From Hydractinia symbiolongicarpus (lineage: Eukaryota > Cnidaria > Hydrozoa > Anthoathecata > Hydractiniidae), in assembly GCF_029227915.1 (NCBI RefSeq), contig NC_079887.1:1364001-1428000 (forward strand): a DNA stretch of 64,000 nucleotides, in the 5' to 3' direction. This document shows positions 23,431-35,139 of this stretch, one piece after another. A program made the position numbers and the translations under genes. Every line of letters starts with the position of its first letter. Within the stretch, counting starts at the first letter, position 1. The notes beneath the pieces were generated by a model, which was not told the DNA's origin, did no database searches, and saw only the letters and a program-made list of their open reading frames with translations.

Positions 23431-25690
23431 TTCACCACTAAAACGCATGAGACTTGTAGTTTTCAAAAATGTTTTCATTTTTGATGAGACGCTGAATAAA
23501 AGAAGTTTAATCGCCGGCAAACAAAAACCTGCGATTTCCCGTAAATCCCGGACTCGGCCCGTATAGTCAAAAGTTTACAAAGAAAGTACCCAGGGTGTAA
23601 ACTCATTTCCCGAACGATTTTTTAAATTATTATTTCACCACTAAAGCCCATGAGACTTGTAGTTTTTAAAATGTTTTCATTTTTGATGAGACGCTGAATA
23701 CAAGAAGTTTAATCGCCGGCAAACGAAAACCTGCGATTTCCCGTAAATCCCGGACTCGGCCGTATAGTCAAAAGTATACAAAGAAAGTACCCAGGGTGTA
23801 AACTCATTTCCCGAACGATTTTTTAAATTATTATTTCACCACTAAAGCCCATGAGACTTGTAGTTTTTAAAAATGTTTTCATTTTTGATGAGACGCTGAA
23901 TAAAAGAAGTTTAATCGCCGGCAAACGAAAACCCGCCATTTCCCGTAAATCCCGAACTCGGCCCGTATAGTCAAATGTATACAAAGAAAGTACCCAAGGA
24001 GTAAACTCATTTCCCGAACGATTTTTTAAATTATTTTTTCACCACTAAAACGCATGAGACTTGTAGTTTTCAAAAATGTTTTCATTTTTGATGAGACGCT
24101 AAATAAAAGAAGTTTAATCGCCGGCAAACGAAAACCTGCGATTTCCCGTAAATCCCGGACTCGGCCCGTATAGTCAAAAGTATACAAAGAAAGTACCCAG
24201 GGTGTACACTCATTTCCCGAACGATTTTTTAAATTATTATTTCACCACTAAAGCCCATGAGACTTGTAGTTTTTAAAAATGTTTTCATTTTTGATGAGAC
24301 GCTGAATAAAAGAAGTTTAAACGCCGGCAAACGAAAACCCGCGACTTCCCGTAAATCCCGGACTCGGCCCGTATAGTCAAAAGTATACAAAGAAAGTACC
24401 CAGGGAGTAAACTCATTTTCCGAACGATTTTTTAAATTATTTTTTCACCACTAAAACGCATGAGACTTGTAGTTTTCAAAAATGTTTTCATTTTTGATGA
24501 GACGCTTAATGAAAGTGGTTTAATCGCCGTCAAACGAAAACCCGCGATTTTCCGTAAATCCTGGGCTTGGCCGGTATAGTCGAGTGTATACAAAGAAAGT
24601 ACCCTGTGAGTAAACTCATTTCCAAAACGATATTTTAAATTATCTTTTCACCACTAAAACGCATGAGACTTGTAGTTTTCAAAAATGTTTTCATTTTTGA
24701 TGAGACGCTGAATAAAAGAAGTTTAATCGCCGGCAAACAAAAACCTGCGATTTCCCGTAAATCCCGGACTCGGCCCGTATAGTCAAAAGTTTACAAAGAA
24801 AGTACCCAGGGTGTAAACTCATTTCCCGAACGATTTTTTAAATTATTATTTCACCACTAAAGCCCATGAGACTTGTAGTTTTTAAAATGTTTTCATTTTT
24901 GATGAGACGCTGAATACAAGAAGTTTAATCGCCGGCAAACGAAAACCTGCGATTTCCCGTAAATCCCGGACTCGGCCGTATAGTCAAAAGTATACAAAGA
25001 AAGTACCCAGGGTGTAAACTCATTTCCCGAACGATTTTTTAAATTATTATTTCACCACTAAAGCCCATGAGACTTGTAGTTTTTAAAAATGTTTTCATTT
25101 TTGATGAGACGCTGAATAAAAGAAGTTTAATCGCCGGCAAACGAAAACCCGCCATTTCCCGTAAATCCCGGACTCGGCCCGTATAGTCAAATGTATACAA
25201 AGAAAGTACCCAAGGAGTAAACTCATTTCCCGAACGATTTTTTAAATTATTTTTTCACCACTAAAACGCATGAGACTTGTAGTTTTCAAAAATGTTTTCA
25301 TTTTTGATGAGACGCTAAATAAAAGAAGTTTAATCGCCGGCAAACGAAAACCTGCGATTTCCCGTAAATCCCGGACTCGGCCCGTATAGTCAAAAGTATA
25401 CAAAGAAAGTACCCAGGGTGTACACTCATTTCCCGAACGATTTTTTAAATTATTATTTCACCACTAAAGCCCATGAGACTTGTAGTTTTTAAAAATGTTT
25501 TCATTTTTGATGAGACGCTGAATAAAAGAAGTTTAAACGCCGGCAAACGAAAACCCGCGACTTCCCGTAAATCCCGGACTCGGCCCGTATAGTCAAAAGT
25601 ATACAAAGAAAGTACCCAGGGAGTAAACTCATTTCCCGAACGATTTTTTAAATTATTTTTTCACCACTAAAACGCATGAGACTTGTAGTT
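23430..25690. repeat. 1216-bp (6-monomer) HOR, two copies plus partial third
   Basis: GGCAAACAAAAACCTGCG near 23.52 kb recurs near 24.74 kb, an offset of 1216 bp (6 x 203 minus 2). The shared marks AAGTTTACAAAG, TTTTTAAAATGTTTTC, GAATACAAGAAG and CTCGGCCGTATAG confirm it. After 25.72 kb the block from 24.91 kb restarts at an offset of 811 bp and runs to about 26.3 kb. Confidence 0.85.
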
Positions 25691-25730
25691 TTCAGAAATG
25701 TTTTCATTTTTGATGAGACGCTGAATACAA
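25691..25730. repeat. Intra-monomer recombination junction
   Basis: A type C left end (TTTTCAGAAATG at about 25691-25700) is joined to GCTGAATACAAGAAG at 25720-25734, which elsewhere belongs to type A monomers (near 23.70 and 24.91 kb). Type C otherwise continues with CTTAATGAAAGTGG. Downstream sequence then repeats 24.91 kb onward at an offset of 811 bp. The break lies in the stretch common to both types. Confidence 0.75.
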
Positions 25731-26699
25731 GAAGTTTAATCGCCGGCAAACGAAAACCTGCGATTTCCCGTAAATCCCGGACTCGGCCCGTATAGTCAAA
25801 AGTATACAAAGAAAGTACCCAGGGTGTAAACTCATTTCCCGAACGATTTTTTAAATTATTATTTCACCACTAAAGCCCATGAGACTTGTAGTTTTTAAAA
25901 ATGTTTTCATTTTTGATGAGACGCTGAATAAAAGAAGTTTAATCGCCGGCAAACGAAAACCCGCCATTTCCCGTAAATCCCGGACTCGGCCCGTATAGTC
26001 AAATGTATACAAAGAAAGTACCCAAGGAGTAAACTCATTTCCCGAACGATTTTTTAAATTATTTTTTCACCACTAAAACGCATGAGACTTGTAGTTTTCA
26101 AAAATGTTTTCATTTTTGATGAGACGCTAAATAAAAGAAGTTTAATCGCCGGCAAACGAAAACCTGCGATTTCCCGTAAATCCCGGACTCGGCCCGTATA
26201 GTCAAAAGTATACAAAGAAAGTACCCAGGGTGTACACTCATTTCCCGAACGATTTTTTAAATTATTATTTCACCACTAAAGCCCATGAGACTTGTAGTTT
26301 TTAAAAATGTTTTCATTTTGATGAGACGCTGAATAAAAGAAGTTTAATCGCCGGCAAACGAAAACCCGCCATTTCCCGTAAATCCCGGACTCGGCCCGTA
26401 TAGTCAAATGTATACAAAGAAAGTACCCAAGGAGTAAACTCATTTCCCGAACGATTTTTTAAATTATTTTTTCACCACTAAAACGCATGAGACTTGTAGT
26501 TTTCAAAAATGTTTTCATTTTTGATGAGACGCTGAATAAAAGAAGTTTAATCGCCGGCAAACGAAAACCTGCGATTTCCCGTAAATCCCGGACTCGGCCC
26601 GTATAGTCAAAAGTATACAAAGAAAGTACCCAGGGTGTAAATTCATTTCCCGAACGATTTTTTAAATTATTATTTCACCACTACAACGCATGAGACTTG

Positions 26700-28090
26700 T
26701 AGTTTTTAAAAATGTTTTCATTTTTGATGAGACGCTGAATGAAAGAAGTTTATTCGCACTCAAACGAAAATCCGCGATTTCCCGTAAATCCCGGACTCGG
26801 CCCGTATAGTCCAAAGTATACAAAGAAAGTACCCAGGGAGTAAACTCATTTTCCGAACGATTTTTTAAATTATTTTTTCACCACTAAAACGCATGAGACT
26901 TGTAGTTTTTAAAAATGTTTTCATTTTTGATGAGACGCTGAATAAAAGAAGTTTAATCGCCGGCAAACGAAAACCTGCGATTTCCCGTAAATCCTGCACT
27001 CGGCCCGTATTGTCAAAAGTATACAAAGAAAGTACCCAGGGAGTAAACTCATTTCCAAAACGATTTTTTAAATTATTTTTTCACCACTAAAACGCATGAG
27101 ACTTGTATTTTTCAAAAATGTTTTCATTTTTGATGAGACGCTGAATAAAAGAAGTTTAATCGCCGGCAAACGAAAACCTGCGATTTCCGTAAATCCCGGA
27201 CTCGGCCCGTATAGTAAAGAAAGTACCCGGGATGTAAACTCATTTCCCGAACGATTTTTTAAATTATTAATTTGCCACTAAAACCCATAACACTTATAGT
27301 TTTTAAAAATGATTTCACTTTTGATGAGACGCTGAATAAAAGAAGTTTAATCGCCGGCAAACGAAAACCCGCCATTTCCCGTAAACCCCGGACTCGGCCC
27401 GCATAGTCAAAAGTATACAAAGACATTACCCAGGGAGTAAACTCATTTTTCGAACGATTTTTTAAATTATTTTTTCACCACTACAACGCATGAGAATTGT
27501 AGTTTTTAAAAATGTTTTCATTTTTGATGAGACGCTGAATAAAAGAAGTTTAATCGCCGGCAAACGAAAACCCGCCATTTCCCGTAAATCCCGGGCTTGG
27601 CCCGTATAGTCGAATGTATACAAAGAAAGTACCCTGTGAGTAAACTCATTTCCCGAACGATTTTTTAAATTATTTTTTCACCACTAAAACGCATGAGACT
27701 TGTAGTTTTCAGAAATGTTTTCATTTTTGATGAGACGCTTAATGAAAGTGGTTTAATCGCCAGCAAACGAAAACCCGCGATATCCCGTAAATCCCGGGCT
27801 TGGCCCGTATAGTCGAATGTATACAAAGAAAGTACCCTGTGAGTAAACTCATTTCCAAAACGATTTTTTAAATTATCTTTTCACCACTAAAACGCATGAG
27901 ACTTGTAGTTTTCAAAAATGTTTTCATTTTTGATGAGACGCTGAATAAAAGAAGTTTAATCGCCGGCAAACGAGCACCCGCGATTTCCCGTAAATCAAGG
28001 GCTTTGCCCGTATAGTCGAATGTATACAAAGAAAGTACCCTGTGAGTAAACTCATTTCCCGAACGATTTTTTAAATTATTTTTTCTCCAC
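26700..28090. repeat. Second copy of the 14.42-15.81 kb block
   Basis: Type F near 26.74 kb, B at 26893, D at 27096 with an ATTAATTTGCC tail, E, C and H follow in the same order as 14.42-15.81 kb. Private changes include AATCCTGCACTCGG near 26.99 kb and GCCCGCATAG near 27.41 kb. Confidence 0.75.
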
Positions 28091-29590
28091 TAAAACGCAT
28101 GAGACTTGTAGTTTTCAGAAATGTTTTCATTTTTGATGAGACGCTTAATGAAAGTGGTTTAATCGCCAGCAAACGAAAACCCGCGATTTCCCGTAAATCC
28201 CGGGCTTGGCCCGTATAGTCGAATGTTTACAAAGAAAGTACCCTGTGAGTAAACTCATTTCCAAAACGATTTTTTAAATTATCTTTTCACCACTAAAACG
28301 CATGAGACTTGTAGTTTTCAAAAATGTTTTCATATTTGATGAGACACTTAATGAAAAAGATTTAATCACCGGCAAACGAAATCCCGCGATTTCCCGTAAA
28401 TCCCGGGTTTGGCCCGTATAGTCGAATGTATACAAATAAAGTACCTAGGGAGTAAACTCATTTCCCGAACGATTTTTAAATATTTTTTTTCACCACTAAA
28501 ACGCATGAGACTTGTAGTTTTCAAAAATGTTTTCATTTTTGATGAGACGCTGAATAAAAGAAGTTTAATCGCCGGCAAACGAAAACCTGCGATTTCCCGT
28601 AAATCCCGGACTCGGCCCGTATTGTCAAAAGTATACAAAGAAAGTACCCAGGAAGTAAACTCATTTCCCGAACGATTTTTTAAATTATTTTTTCACCACT
28701 AAAACGCATGAGACTTGTAGTTTTCAAAAATGTTTTCATTTTTGATGAGACGCTGAATAAAAGAAGTTTAATCGCCGGCAAACGAAAACCTGCGATTTCT
28801 GTAAATCCCGGACTCGGCCCGTATAGTAAAGAAAGTACCCGGGATGTAAACTCATTTCCCGAACGATTTTTAAATTTTTTTTTTTCACCACTAAAACGCA
28901 TGAGACTTGTAGTTTTCAAAAATGTTTTCATTTTTGATGAGACGCTGAATAAAAGAAGTTTAATCGCCGGCAAACGAACACCCGCGATTTCCCGTAAATC
29001 AAGGGCTTTGCCCGTATAGTGGAATGTATACAAAGAAAGTACCCTGTGAGTAAACTCCTTTCCTGAACGATTTTTTAAATTATTTTTTCTCCACTAAAAC
29101 GCATGAGACTTGTAGTTTTCAGAAATGTTTTCATTTTTGATGAGACGCTGAATGAAAGTGGTTTAATCGCCAGTAAACGAAAACCCGCGCTTTCCCGTAT
29201 ATCCCGGGCTTGGCCCGTATAGTCGAATGTTTACAAAGAAAGTACCCTGTGAGTAAACTCATTTCCAAAACGATTTTTTAAATTATCTTTTCACCACTAA
29301 AACGCATGAGACTTGTAGTTTTCAAAAATGTTTTCATATTTGATGAGACACTTAATGAAAGAGGTTTAATCACCGGCAAACGAAATCCCGCGATTTCCCG
29401 TAAATCCCGGGTTTGGCCCGTATAGTCGAATGTATACAAAGAAAGTACCTAGGGAGTAAACTCATTTCCCGAACGATTTTTAAATTTTTTTTTTCACCAC
29501 TAAAACGCATGAGACTTGTAGTTTTCAAAAATGTTTTCATTTTTGATGAGACGCTGAATAAAAGAAGTTTTATCGCCGGCAAACGAAAAC
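27900..29590. repeat. ~1004-bp (5-monomer) tandem duplication
   Basis: The order H, C, G, B at 27.9-28.58 kb recurs at 28.9-29.58 kb at an offset of about 1004 bp (GAATGTATAC context at 28409 and 29413). The second copy has GAACACCC in place of GAGCACCC and GTATATCCCGGG near 29.2 kb. The following monomer is B in one copy and D in the other. Confidence 0.75.
28505..28707. repeat. Representative type B monomer (203 bp)
   Basis: Type B differs from type A in AACGCATGAGAC, TTTTCAAAAATG (or TTTTTAAAAATG), AGGGAGTAAAC or AGGAAGTAAAC, and ATTATTTTTTCACC. This copy carries GTATTGTC instead of GTATAGTC. The TAG is lost, which leaves a plus-strand frame open through the monomer. Type B copies are scattered through the whole window. 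Confidence 0.8.
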
Positions 29591-31000
29591 CTGCGATTTC
29601 CGTAAATCCCGGACTCGGCCCGTATAGTAAAGAAAGTACCCGGGATGTAAACTTATTTCCCAAACGATTTTTTAAATTATTATTTCACCACCAAAACCCA
29701 TGAGACTTATAGTTTTTAAAAATGATTTCATTTTTGATGAGACGCTGAATAAAAGAAGTTTAATCGCCGGCAAACGAAAACCCGCCATTTCCCGTAAACC
29801 TCGGACTCGGCCCGTATAGTCAAAAGTATACAAAGAAATTACCCAGGGAGTAAACTCATTTTTGGAACGATTTTTTAAATTATTTTTTCACCACTACAAC
29901 GCATGAGACTTGTAGTTTTTAAAAATGTTTTCATTTTTGATGAGACGCTGAATAAAAAAAGTTTAATCGCCGGCAAACGAAAACCCACCATTTCCCGTAA
30001 ATCCCGGGCTTGGCCCGTATAGTCGAATGTATACAAAGAAAGAACCCTGTGAGTAAACTCATTTCCCGAACGATTTTTTAAATTATTTTTTCACCACTAA
30101 AACGCATGAGACTTGTAGTTTTCAGAAATGTTTTCATTTTTGATGAGACGCTTAATGAAAGTTGTTTAATCGCCAGCAAACGAAAACCCGCGATTTCCCG
30201 TAAATCCCGGGTTTGGCCCGTATAGTCGAATGTATACAAAGAAAGTACCCTGTGAGTAAACTCATTTCCAAAACGATTTTTTAAATTATCTTTTCACCAC
30301 TAAAACGCATGAGACTTGTAGTTTTCAAAAATGTTTTCATTTTTGATGAGACGCTGAATAAAAGAAGTTTAATCGCCGGCAAACGAAAACCCGCGATTTC
30401 CCGTAAATCACGGGCTTTGCCCGTATAGTCGAATGTATACAAAGAAAGTACCCTGTGAGTAAACTCATTTCCCGAACGATTTTTTAAATTATTTTTTCAC
30501 CACTAAAACGCATGAGACTTGTAGTTTTTAAAAATGTTTTCATTTTTGATGAGACGCTGAATAAAAGAAGTTTAATCGCCGGCAAACGAAAACCTGCGAT
30601 TTCCGTAAATCCCGGACTCGGCCCGTATAGTAAAGAAAGTACCCGGGATGTAAACTCATTTCCCGAACGATTTTTTAAATTATTATTTCACCACTAAAAC
30701 CCATGAGACTTGTAGTTTTCAGAAATGTTTTCATTTTTGATGAGACGCTTAATGAAAGTGGTTTAATCGCCAGCAAACTAAAACCCACCATTTCCCGTAA
30801 TCCCCGGACTCGGCCCGTATAGTCAAAAGTATACAAAAAAATTACCCAGGGAGTAAACTCATTTTTGGAACGATTTTTTAAATTATTTTTTCACCACTAA
30901 AACGCATGAGACTTGTACTTTTCAGAAATGTTTTCATTTTTGATGAGACGCTTAATGAAAGTGGTTTAATCGCCAGCAAACGAAAACCCGCGATTTCCCG
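29500..31000. repeat. Block shared with 47.26-48.66 kb and 49.87-51.28 kb
   Basis: Type D at 29509, E, E/C hybrid, C, J, then D at 30512 and a C/E hybrid recur at 47262 and 48265. Both anchor points have the same offset of 17753 bp. The block is present again at 49875/50879 and, with changes, at 58520/59523. It is one of the most widely reused multi-monomer cassettes here. Confidence 0.75.
30512..30702. repeat. Representative type D monomer (191 bp, double deletion)
   Basis: Type D is short because of two deletions. One C is missing in TTTCCGTAAATCC (TTTCCCG elsewhere), and 11 bases are missing so that GTATAGT runs straight into AAAGAAAG. The following GTACCCGGGATG is also diagnostic. Copies start at 16223, 16617, 17823, 19018, 20224, 27096, 28708, 30512, 31921, 33736, 35145, 36350, 36747, 39980, 43013, 47262, 48265, 49875, 50879, 51679, 52073, 53685, 55297, 56909, 58520, 59523, 60323, 60920, 61923, 62723 and 63726. 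The net loss of 12 bp keeps a reading frame open, which explains the many 61-codon frames. These are not genes. Confidence 0.9.
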
Positions 31001-33126
31001 TAAATCCCGGACTCGGCCCGTATAGTCGAATGTATACAAAGAAAGTACCCTGTGAGTAAACTCATTTCCAACACGATTTTTTAAATTATTATTTCACCAC
31101 TAAAACGCATGAGACTTGTAGTTTTCAGAAATGTTTTCATTTTTGATGAGACGCTTAATGAAAGTGGTTTAATCGCCAGCAAACTAAAACCCGCGATTTT
31201 CCGTAAATCCCGGGCTTGGGCCGTATAGTCAAATGTATACAAAGAAAGTACCCTGTGAGTAAACTCATTTCCAAAACGATTTTTTAAATTATCTTTTCAC
31301 CACTAAAACGCATGAGACTTGTAGTTTTCAAAAATGTTTTCATTTTTGATGAGACGCTGAATAAAAAAAGTTTAATTTCCGGCAAACGAAAGCCCGCCAT
31401 TTCCCGTAAATCCCGGGCTTGGCCCGCATAGTCGAATGTATACAAAGAAAGTATCCTGTGAGTAAACTCATTTCCCGAACGATTTTTTAAATTATTTTTT
31501 CACCACTAAAACGCATGAGACTTGTACTTTTCAGAAATGTTTTCATTTTTGATGAGACGCTTAATGAAAGTGGTTTAATCGCCAGCAAACGAAAACCCGC
31601 GATTTCCCGTAAATCCCGGACTCGGCCCGTATAGTCGAATGTATACGAAGAAAGTACCCTGTGAGTAAACTCATTTCCAAAACGATTTTTTAAATTCTCT
31701 TTTCACCACTAAAACGCATGAGACTTGTAGTTTTCAAAAATGTTTTCATTTTTGATGAGACGCTGAATAAAAGAAGTTTAATCGCCGGCAAACGAAAACC
31801 CGCGATTTCCCGTAAATCACGGGCTTTGCCCGTATAGTCGAATGTATACAAAGAAAGTACCCTGTGAGTAAACTCATTTCCCGAACGATTTTTTAAATTA
31901 TTTTTTCACCACTAAAACGCATGAGACTTGTAGTTTTTGAAAATGTTTTCATTTTTGATGAGACGCTGAATAAAAGAAGTTTAATCGACGGCAAACGAAA
32001 ACCTGCGATTTCCGTAAATCCCGGACTCGGCCCGTATAGTAAAGAAAGTACCCGGGATGTAAACTCATTTCCCGAACGATTTTTTAAATTATTATTTCAC
32101 CACTAAAACCCATGAGACTTGTAGTTTTCAGAAATGTTTTCATTTTTGATGAGACGCTTAATGAAAGTGGTTTAATCGCCAGCAAACTAAAACCCGCGAT
32201 TTTCCGTAAATCCCGGGCTTGGGCCGTATAGTCAAATGTATACAAAGAAAGTACCCTGTGAGTAAACTCATTTCCAAAACGATTTTTTAAATTATCTTTT
32301 CACCACTAAAACGCATGAGACTTGTAGTTTTTAAAAATGTTTTCATTTTTGATGAGACGCTGAATAAAAGAAGTTTAATCGCCGGCAAACGAAAACCCGC
32401 GATTTCCCGTAAATCACGGGCTTTGCCCGTATAGTCGAATGTATACAAAGAAAGTACCCTGTGAGTAAACTCATTTCCCGAACGATTTTTTAAAGTATTT
32501 TTTCACCACTAAAACGCATGAGACTTGTAGTTTTCAGAAATGTTTTCATTTTTGATGAGACGCTTAATGAAAGTGGTTTAATCGCCAGCAAACGAAAACC
32601 CGCGATTTCCCGTAAATCCCGGGCTTGGCCCGTATAGTCGAATGTTTACAAAGAAAGTACCCTGTGAGTAAACTCATTTCCAAAACGATTTTTTAAATTA
32701 TCTTTTCACCACTAAAACGCATGAGACTTGTAGTTTTCAAAAATGTTTTCATTTTTGATGAGACGCTGAATAAAAAAAGTTTAATCGCCGGCAAACGAGC
32801 ACCCGCGATTTCCCGTAAGCCCCTGACTCGACCCGTATAGTCAAAAGTATACAGAGAAAATACCCTGTGAGTAAACTCATTTCCCGAACGATTTTTTAAA
32901 TTATTTTTTCACCACTAAAACGCATGAGACTTGTAGTTTTCAGAAATGTTTTCATTTTTGATGAGACGCTTAATGAAAGTGGTTTAATTGCCAGCAAACG
33001 AAAACCCGCGATTTCCCGTAAATCCCGGGCTTGGCCCTTATAGTCGAATGTTTACAAAGAAAGTACCCTGTGAGTAAACTCATTTCCAAAACGATTTTTT
33101 AAATTATCTTTTCACCACTAAAACGC

Positions 33127-33329
33127 ATGAGACTTGTAGTTTTCAAAAATGTTTTCATATTTGATGAGACGCTTAATGAAAGAGGTTTAATCACCGGCAA
33201 ACGAAATCCCGCGATTTCCCGTAAATCCCGGGCTTGGCCCGTATAGTCGAATGTATACAAAGAAAGTACCGAGGGACTAAACTCATTTCCCGAACGATTT
33301 TTTAAATTTTTTTTTCACCACTAAAACGC
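33127..33329. repeat. Representative type G monomer (203 bp)
   Basis: Type G has TTTTCATATTTGATGAG, CTTAATGAAAGAGG, TTAATCACCGGCAAACG, AAATCCCGCG, TACCTAGGGAGTAAAC (here GTACCGAGGGACT) and a long T run before CACCACTAAAACG. The T run varies in length between copies, so type G monomers vary slightly in size. Copies lie near 10.7, 11.9, 15.8, 28.3, 29.3, 33.2, 35.0, 38.4, 39.8, 41.4, 42.8, 46.9, 49.5, 53.3, 54.9, 56.5 and 58.1 kb, almost always just before a B, D or E monomer. Confidence 0.85.
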
Positions 33330-35139
33330 ATGAGACTTTTAGTTTTTAAAAATGTTTTCATTTTTGATGAGACGCTGAACAAAAGAAGTTTAATCGCCGG
33401 CAAACGAAAACCCGCCATTTCCCGTAAACCCCGGACTCGGCCCGTATAGTCAAAAGTATACAAAGAAATTACCCAGGGAGTAAACTCATTTTTCGAACGA
33501 TTTTTTAAATTATTTTTTCACCACTACAACGCATGAGACTTGTAGTTTTCCGAAATGTTTTCATTTTTGATGAGACGCTTAAGGAAAGTGGTTTATTCGC
33601 CAGCAAACGAAAACCCGCGATTTCCCGTAAATCCCGGGTTTGGCCCGTATAGTCGAATGTATACAAAGAAAGTACCCTGTGAGTAAACTCATTTCCCGAA
33701 CGATTTTTTAAATTATTTTTTCACCACTAAAACGCATGAGACTTGTAGTTTTTAAAAATGTTTTCATTTTTGATGAGACGCTGAATAAAAGAAGTTTAAT
33801 CGCCGGCAAACGAAAACCTGCAATTTCCGTAAATCCTGGACTCGGCCCGTATAGCAAAGAAAGTACCCGGGATGTAAACTCATTTCCCGAACGATTTTTT
33901 AAATTATTATTTCACCACTAAAACCCATGAGACTTGTAGTTTTCAGAAATGTTTTCATTTTTGATGAGACGCTTAATGAAAGTGGTTTAATCGCCAGCAA
34001 ACTAAAACACGCGATTTTCCGTAAATCCCGGGCTTGGGCCGTATAGTCAAATGAATACAAAGAAAGTACCCTGTGAGTAAACTCATTTCCAAAACGATTT
34101 TTTAAATTATCTTTTCACCACTAAAACGCATGAGACTTGTAGTTTTCAAAAATGTTTTCATTTTTGATGAGACGCTGAATAAAAGAAGTTTAATCGCCGG
34201 CAAACGAAAACCGGCGATTTCCCGTAAATCACGGGCTTTGCCCGTATAGTCGAATGTATACAAAGAAAGTACCCTGTGAGTAAATTCATTTCCCGAACGA
34301 TTTTTTAAATTATTTTTTCACCACTAAAACGCATGAGACTTGTAGTTTTCAGAAATGTTTTCATTTTTGATGAGACGCTTAATGAAAGTGGTTTAATCGC
34401 CAGCAAACGAAAACTCGCGATTTCCCGTAAATCCCGGGCTTGGCCCGTATAGTCCAATGTTTACAAAGAAAGTACCCTGTGAGTAAACTCATTTCCAAAA
34501 CGATTTTTTAAATTATCTTTTCACCACTAAAACGCATGAGACTTGTAGTTTTCAAAAATGTTTTCATTTTTGATGAGACGCTGAATAAAAAAAGTTTAAT
34601 CGCCGGCAAACGAGCACCCGCGATTTCCCGTAAGCCCCTGACTCGACCCGTATAGTCAAAAGTATACAGAGAAAGTACCCTGTGAGTAAACTCATTTCCC
34701 GAACGATTTTTTAAATCATTTTTTCGCCACTAAAACGCATGAGACTTGTAGTTTTCAGAAATGTTTTCATTTTTGATGAGACGCTTAATGAAAGTGGTTT
34801 AATCGCCAGCAAACGAAAACCCGCGATTTCCCGTAAATCCCGGGCTTGGCCCGTATAGTCGAATGTTTACAAAGAAAGTACCCTGTGAGTAAACTCATTT
34901 CCAAAACGATTTTTTAAATTATCTTTTCACCACTAAAACGCATGAGACTTGTAGTATTCAAAAATGTTTTCATATTTGATGAGACGCTTAATGAAAGAGG
35001 TTTAATCACCGGCAAACGAAATCCCGCGATTTCCCGTAAATCCCGGGCTTGGTCCGTATAGTCGAATGTATACAAAGAAAGTACCTAGGGAGTAAACTCA
35101 TTTCCCGAACGATTTTTTAATTTTTTTTTTCACCACTAA

